Assembly: GCF_018760735.1 (NCBI RefSeq)
Contig: NZ_JAHHZN010000002.1
Coordinates: forward strand, 310,001-374,000
DNA length: 64,000 nt
Source of the DNA: Hymenobacter piscis
Lineage (GTDB): Bacteria; Bacteroidota; Bacteroidia; Cytophagales; Hymenobacteraceae
Direction: 5' to 3'
In this document: positions 60,499-64,000 of the stretch, in pieces
Position numbering within the stretch: the first letter of the stretch is position 1
Layout of the letters: every line of letters starts with the position of its first letter
Program-made: the position numbers and the translations under genes
The notes under the pieces: generated by a model
Database searches by the model: none
Told to the model about the DNA's origin: nothing
What the model saw: the letters and a program-made list of their open reading frames with translations, nothing else

Positions 60499-62040
60499 CT
60501 AAGCGGGCAGTGCGGCCACGGCGGCCTGAATGCGTTCCGCCGTTTCCTGGGGACCGAGAATGTGCATGATGTGCATCAGGTCGGGGCCGGCGGCCTGGCC
60601 GGTGACGGCCACGCGCAGGGCCTGGAGCACCTGCCCGATTTTCACGCCCTGGGCCTCCAGCACCTCCGTCAGGCGGGCCTTGATGCCTTCCGGCGAAGCG
60701 TCCGGGAGGGCGGGCAGCTGGGCGGCAAACTCCGTGAGGGCGGCGGCTACTTGAGGGTTCCACTTCTTGCTGATCACCTGCTCATCGTAGCTGCTGGGGC
60801 GCTGGAAGAACAGTTGGGCCTCCCGGGCCAGATCGGCCGGGAAGGTAGCACGCTCTTTTACCAGAGCGGCAATCTGCTCGGCTTTGGCGGCGTCCACGGC
60901 CAGGCCCTGGGCCGCGAGGTCCGTGATGAGGTACTGGGCCAGCTCGGCGTCGGGCTTGGCGCGCAGGTACTGCTCGTTGAACCAGCGCACTTTGTTCTGG
61001 TCGAAGCGGGCCGGCGACTTGCTCACGCGCTCAATCGAGAAGTTCTCAATCAGCTCATCCATCGTGAACAGCTCCTGGGTGGTGCCGGGGTTCCAGCCCA
61101 GGAAGGCCAGGAAGTTGATGAAGGCCTCGGGCAGGTAGCCCGACTCACGGTAGCCGCTGCTTACGGTTGGCTCGCCGGTCTGGGCGTCGGTGCCGTGGAA
61201 TTCGAGCGGGAACACCGGGAAGCCCAGCTTGTCACCGTCGCGCTTGCTGAGCTTGCCGGTGCCGTCGGGCTTGAGCAGCAGGGGCAGGTGGGCAAACTGG
61301 GGCATGGTGCTTTCCCAGCCCAGGTAGCGGTACAGCAGCACGTGCAGGGGGGCCGAGGGCAACCACTCTTCGCCCCGAATCACGTGGGTGATTTCCATCA
61401 GGTGGTCGTCCACGATGTTGGCCAGGTGGTAAGTCGGCATCCCGTCGGACTTCATCAGCACCTTGTCGTCGATGGCCGAGGAGTGCACCACCACCCAGCC
61501 CCGGATCAGGTCCTGGAAGCGGACTTCCTCCTTGCGGGGCACTTTCAGGCGGATAACGTAGGGCGCGCCCGAATCCAGCAGCTGCTGCACTTCCTCGGCC
61601 GGCAGGGTGAGGGAGTTGCGCATCTGGGCCCGGGTGATGCTGTTGTACTGGGGGTTGGGCACCTTGGCGGCCGTGAGGCGGGCGCGCATGGCGTCCAGCT
61701 CCTCGGGCGTATCGAAGGCGTAGTAAGCGTAGCCGTCCCTGATGAGCTGGTCGGCGTACTGGCGGTACATGGGTTTCCGCTCGCTCTGGCGGTAGGGGGC
61801 GTGGGGGCCGCCCTGCTCAATGCCTTCGTCGATTTCGATGCCGCACCAGCGCAGCGAGTCCATGATGTACTGCTCGGCGCCGGGCACGAAGCGGTTCTGG
61901 TCGGTGTCTTCGATGCGCAGCAGCATCTTGCCGCCCAGCTTGCGGGCCAGCAGATAGTTATACAGCGCAGTGCGCACGCCGCCAATATGCAGCGGTCCGG
62001 TGGGGCTGGGCGCAAAGCGCACCCGTACTTCTCTTTCCAT
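60499..62040 (-). CDS. gltX: Glutamyl-tRNA synthetase
   Basis: Class I synthetase charging tRNA-Glu, 513 residues. The HIGH region is FAPSPTGPLHIGGVRTALYN near residues 8-27, and KMSKS is KLSKRDGDKLGFPV near residue 260. 'YRQSERKPMYRQYADQLI' is the usual glutamate-binding segment. Normal length, complete. A TACCTTTG -7 box lies 44 bp upstream on the same strand. It probably stands alone in its operon. Confidence 0.96.
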   Translation of the reverse strand: MEREVRVRFAPSPTGPLHIGGVRTALYNYLLARKLGGKMLLRIEDTDQNRFVPGAEQYIMDSLRWCGIEIDEGIEQGGPHAPYRQSERKPMYRQYADQLIRDGYAYYAFDTPEELDAMRARLTAAKVPNPQYNSITRAQMRNSLTLPAEEVQQLLDSGAPYVIRLKVPRKEEVRFQDLIRGWVVVHSSAIDDKVLMKSDGMPTYHLANIVDDHLMEITHVIRGEEWLPSAPLHVLLYRYLGWESTMPQFAHLPLLLKPDGTGKLSKRDGDKLGFPVFPLEFHGTDAQTGEPTVSSGYRESGYLPEAFINFLAFLGWNPGTTQELFTMDELIENFSIERVSKSPARFDQNKVRWFNEQYLRAKPDAELAQYLITDLAAQGLAVDAAKAEQIAALVKERATFPADLAREAQLFFQRPSSYDEQVISKKWNPQVAAALTEFAAQLPALPDASPEGIKARLTEVLEAQGVKIGQVLQALRVAVTGQAAGPDLMHIMHILGPQETAERIQAAVAALPA

Positions 62041-62083
62041 AAGTCAGGGAGTTCACGGCGTCGTCGGGTAAGAAAACGCGCCG

Positions 62084-62091
62084 CAAAGGTA
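62084..62091 (-). promoter_or_regulatory. -7 motif TACCTTTG before gltX
   Basis: Exact TAnnTTTG on the - strand, 43 bp before the start codon. Confidence 0.5.
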
Positions 62092-62096
62092 CGAAA

Positions 62097-62212
62097 GGTG
62101 AGTTGGGGAAGTGGTGAAATGGTGAGTTTCCTGTTCAGACTGCCCGTTGGCGCTACGGCACCAGTTCCGAATGACCGTCAAACTCACCATTTCACTACAT
62201 CACCAACTCACC
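62097..62212. repeat. Inverted repeat of GGTGA octads (locus F)
   Basis: Left arm 62097-62129 (GGTGAGTT, GGTGAAAT) matches the complement of 62180-62212 with three mismatches in 33. It is the same word set as locus C at 52984-53104. The right arm encodes the last residues and the stop of the pentapeptide-repeat gene. Confidence 0.9.
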
Positions 62213-62814
62213 TCAAGGCCATACTTGCCCAGCAGCCCGGGCAAACCGGCCAGGGCGAAGCGGGCTTTTTTCAGCTCGTTCTGCTCCGGGTCGAGCACGA
62301 GGTGGCGGGCGGTGCGCAAGTCGGCGCCCGGCAGGCGGGTCTGGCTGAATACCGCGCCCGGCAGCTCGCACTCGTCGAATACGGCGTTGGTGAGGTCGGT
62401 GCGGGTGAAATCGGCTTCGCGTAGAGAGCAGCCCACGAAGCGGGTATTGGGCATCCCCTTGCCCCAGAACGAGGCGTAATCAAGCTGGCACCGGTCGAAA
62501 TGCACGTCGAAGAGCAGGTCGCGGCAGGCGTTGAACGGCAGGCCCAGCAGTTTACAGCCCGCAAAGGCCACGTTCTGCAGGCTGGTATTGGCCAGCGTGA
62601 CGCCCGCCAGGTTGCAGTTCTCGAACCGGCACTCACTCAGCCGCCACCCCGACAAATCGGCCCCGCTCCAATCGAACCCGATGAAGTGGAACTGCTCAAA
62701 ATCGCGCGTCCCTTCCAACTCCGGCGGGAGCACGCGGTGCAACACATTCTCGGGCGGAAAATAGATGGGTTGGGCCAGGGCTTTGGCGGCTTTGCGGGAG
62801 GACGGTCGGCGCAT
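62200..62814 (-). CDS. Pentapeptide-repeat protein
   Basis: A 204-residue protein. Repeats of the A(D/N)Lxx type from about residue 45 to 170: 'GADLSGWRLSECRFENCNLA', 'NVAFAGCKLLGL', 'ADFTRTDLTNAVFDECELPG'. They should form a right-handed quadrilateral beta helix. Members of this family include gyrase-protecting Qnr proteins, but many have no known function. The stop is within repeat locus F. Start ATG overlaps the stop of the upstream small gene by 1 bp. Confidence 0.88.
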   Translation of the reverse strand: MRRPSSRKAAKALAQPIYFPPENVLHRVLPPELEGTRDFEQFHFIGFDWSGADLSGWRLSECRFENCNLAGVTLANTSLQNVAFAGCKLLGLPFNACRDLLFDVHFDRCQLDYASFWGKGMPNTRFVGCSLREADFTRTDLTNAVFDECELPGAVFSQTRLPGADLRTARHLVLDPEQNELKKARFALAGLPGLLGKYGLEVSW

Positions 62815-63008
62815 CAGGAGCGGTTTTTAAACCCGAGCCAGAGCCCCAGACCCAGCAGCACCGCCCCGCCCTTAATGGCCCAGGCCACCGTCGGGCCCCA
62901 GGTGTAGATCCAATCGAGGAGGGGGAACCGGAAGTTGGCGGGCAGCAGGTAAGGCGCCAGCAGGGCAATCAGCCCGGCGCAGAATAAGAAGATGCCTAAT
63001 TCACGCAT
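62814..63008 (-). CDS. Small membrane protein upstream of the pentapeptide gene
   Basis: A 64-residue protein with two hydrophobic segments ('LGIFLFCAGLIALLAPYLL' and 'GGAVLLGLGLWLGF'). Its stop TGA and the next gene's ATG share one base (TGATG on the - strand), indicating translational coupling. Unknown family. Confidence 0.7.
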   Translation of the reverse strand: MRELGIFLFCAGLIALLAPYLLPANFRFPLLDWIYTWGPTVAWAIKGGAVLLGLGLWLGFKNRS

Positions 63009-63011
63009 AGT

Positions 63012-63168
63012 TTTTGAGTTTATAAGTTGGGAAGTGGATAAGTTAGAAAGTAATGCGGAGCAGAGCGAAGGGCACTGTGAGGCATGGGAAAGAGAGAGTC
63101 AGAAAGCAGACCACGTGAGTCATTTTCTAACTTCCCCCCCTTACAAACTTCTCAACTTTCTAACTCCC
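63012..63168. repeat. Intergenic octad repeats (locus G)
   Basis: Left units AAGTTGGG, AAGTGGAT, AAGTTAGA, AAGTAATG (63024-63055) and right units AACTTCTC, AACTTTCT, AACTCCCC (63146-63169). The last unit contains the stop codon of the RidA gene. Same word set as loci A and D. Confidence 0.8.
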
Positions 63169-63549
63169 CACGGCGATGCAGGAAATTTCTACCTGCACGT
63201 CTTTGGGCAGGCGGCTGACCTCTACTGTTTCGCGGGCGGGAGCGTAATCGACCTCAAAATAGCTGCCGTAGATATCGTTGATGAGGCCGAAATTGCCCAG
63301 GTCCTTCACGAAGATGCTGCACTTCACCACGTGGCGCAGCGTGAGGCCGGCGGCGCCCAGCACGGCCTGCAGGTTGCGCATTACCTGGTGGGTTTCGGCC
63401 GCTACGTCGCCGCCGCCCACCAGTTGGCCGGTAGTAGGATCGAGGGCAATCTGGCCCGAAACGTACACGGTGTTGCCGGCCTGGATGGCCTGGCTGTAGG
63501 GGCCGATGGGAGCGGGGGCCTGGGGCGAGAAAACGATGGTATGGGCCAT
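63160..63549 (-). CDS. RidA-family enamine/imine deaminase
   Basis: A 129-residue trimeric YjgF/YER057c/UK114 protein that hydrolyses reactive 2-aminoacrylate and related enamines. 'PIGPYSQAIQAGNTVYVSGQ' and 'VVKCSIFVKDLGNFGLIND' are conserved, as is 'YAPARETVEVSRLPKDVQVE' with the catalytic Arg. Start ATG 63549 matches the family N terminus; the longer frame is a shadow of the neighbouring gene. It is divergent from the right-edge gene. Confidence 0.95.
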   Translation of the reverse strand: MAHTIVFSPQAPAPIGPYSQAIQAGNTVYVSGQIALDPTTGQLVGGGDVAAETHQVMRNLQAVLGAAGLTLRHVVKCSIFVKDLGNFGLINDIYGSYFEVDYAPARETVEVSRLPKDVQVEISCIAVGS

Positions 63550-63585
63550 GTGGGCAGAAGAACAGGAGGGAGGAAAAGGAACGTC

Positions 63586-63593
63586 TATCTTTG
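63586..63593 (+). promoter_or_regulatory. -7 motif TATCTTTG before the right-edge gene
   Basis: Exact TAnnTTTG, 23 bp before the ATG at 63616. Confidence 0.5.
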
Positions 63594-63615
63594 AGCGAAA
63601 GTAAGCCGAAAAACT

Positions 63616-64000
63616 ATGCATCTGTTCATTGTAGGGGGCGAAACCGTGGAAGCGGAGCTGCGCCGCAAATTTGGCCCCGCGCACTCCTACGACTTCTGTC
63701 CTGCCCCGGCCGCTGACCTGACCGCCCGTCTCGCCGCCGCCGATGTAGCCTTCGACCTGCGCGACTGGCCCGAGCTGCATTACGAGCAGCCCCGCCAACC
63801 CCTGTTCTACAACGCCACGGCCCGCAGTCTGGCCCAGGTATTCCAGGGCGAAGCGGCCCCGTTTGGCCCGGTCTTCGGTTTCTGCGGCCTGCCCACCCTC
63901 CTGGACCGCCCGTTGCTGGAAGTCAGCCTGTACCGCCCTACCGATGCCGCCGAGCTGGCCGCCACCTGCGCCGCCCTGGGCACCGACTACCGGCTGGTGC
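63616..64000 (+). CDS. Partial gene, possibly 3-hydroxyacyl-CoA dehydrogenase-related
   Basis: An open frame from ATG 63616 that runs off the right edge; about 128 residues are visible. It begins MHLFIVGGETVEAELRRKFG and includes 'FYNATARSLAQVFQGEAAPF' and 'FGFCGLPTLLDRPLLEVSLY'. The latter resembles the C-terminal part of short 3-hydroxyacyl-CoA dehydrogenase-like proteins, but the usual N-terminal GxGxxG is missing, so this name is a weak guess. It has a -7 promoter box 23 bp upstream. Missing 3' end. Confidence 0.45.
   Translation, partial: MHLFIVGGETVEAELRRKFGPAHSYDFCPAPAADLTARLAAADVAFDLRDWPELHYEQPRQPLFYNATARSLAQVFQGEAAPFGPVFGFCGLPTLLDRPLLEVSLYRPTDAAELAATCAALGTDYRLV

Overview
The window looks like chromosomal DNA of a GC-rich aerobic Bacteroidota, most like the Cytophagales genus Hymenobacter. 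This rests on protein content (DUF4175 giant, single-chain GlyS, Bacteroidota-type IleS, LspA and RecF-DUF721, LptC beside a type III pantothenate kinase, DoxX, TIGR00266, GH3), on Bacteroidota -7 motifs (TAnnTTTG) before many genes, and on scarce Shine-Dalgarno sequences. No species call is possible from the sequence alone. There is no prophage, transposase, CRISPR array, rRNA or tRNA that I could find.

Layout. 1-10.5 kb: a + strand run (DUF4175 protein cut by the left edge, anti-sigma-type ATPase, ybeY, arginyl-transferase-like protein, mnmG, methyltransferase, Ig-like lipoprotein). 10.5-12.9 kb: a gene-poor stretch packed with DnaA boxes and one AT-rich block, the best candidate for the chromosomal origin; DUF4385 and a small acidic protein lie inside and beside it. 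13-25.4 kb: phosphate transporter, glyS, an RND/MMPL exporter, ileS (with a compositionally foreign in-frame insert), lspA and an aldo/keto reductase. 25.4-34.9 kb: fused oligopeptide-type ABC ATPase, rnr, TonB-like protein, prenyl synthase, rhomboid protease, small membrane proteins, GDPD. 34.9-35.6 kb: a small AT-richer HTH gene inside an array of TGTAAC/TGTATC hexamers, followed 8 bp later by an exact parS-type 16-mer. 35.8-43.7 kb: thioesterase, dciA-like DUF721 and recF, pdhA, TPR protein, ribH, DksA-like protein, pseudouridine synthase with a long disordered head. 43.9-51.2 kb: coaX, outer-membrane barrel, lptC, small membrane protein, PpiD-like foldase, TPR protein. 51.2-64 kb: recJ, DoxX, M61 peptidase, lptB, GH3, lipoprotein, TIGR00266, gltX, pentapeptide protein, RidA and a right-edge partial gene.

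Most genes are housekeeping: translation (four synthetase or tRNA-modification genes, RNase R, YbeY, RluB), envelope biogenesis (LptB, LptC, LspA, PpiD, TonB) and replication/repair (RecF, DUF721, RecJ). The unusual content is in non-coding structure: the candidate oriC, the HTH/TGTAWC/parS locus about 24 kb from it, and a family of long intergenic inverted repeats built from degenerate 7- or 8-bp units whose arms often contain the stop codon of the adjoining gene. A second, REP-like palindrome family (core CATTCCGAG...GAGGAATCTCGCG) appears three times.
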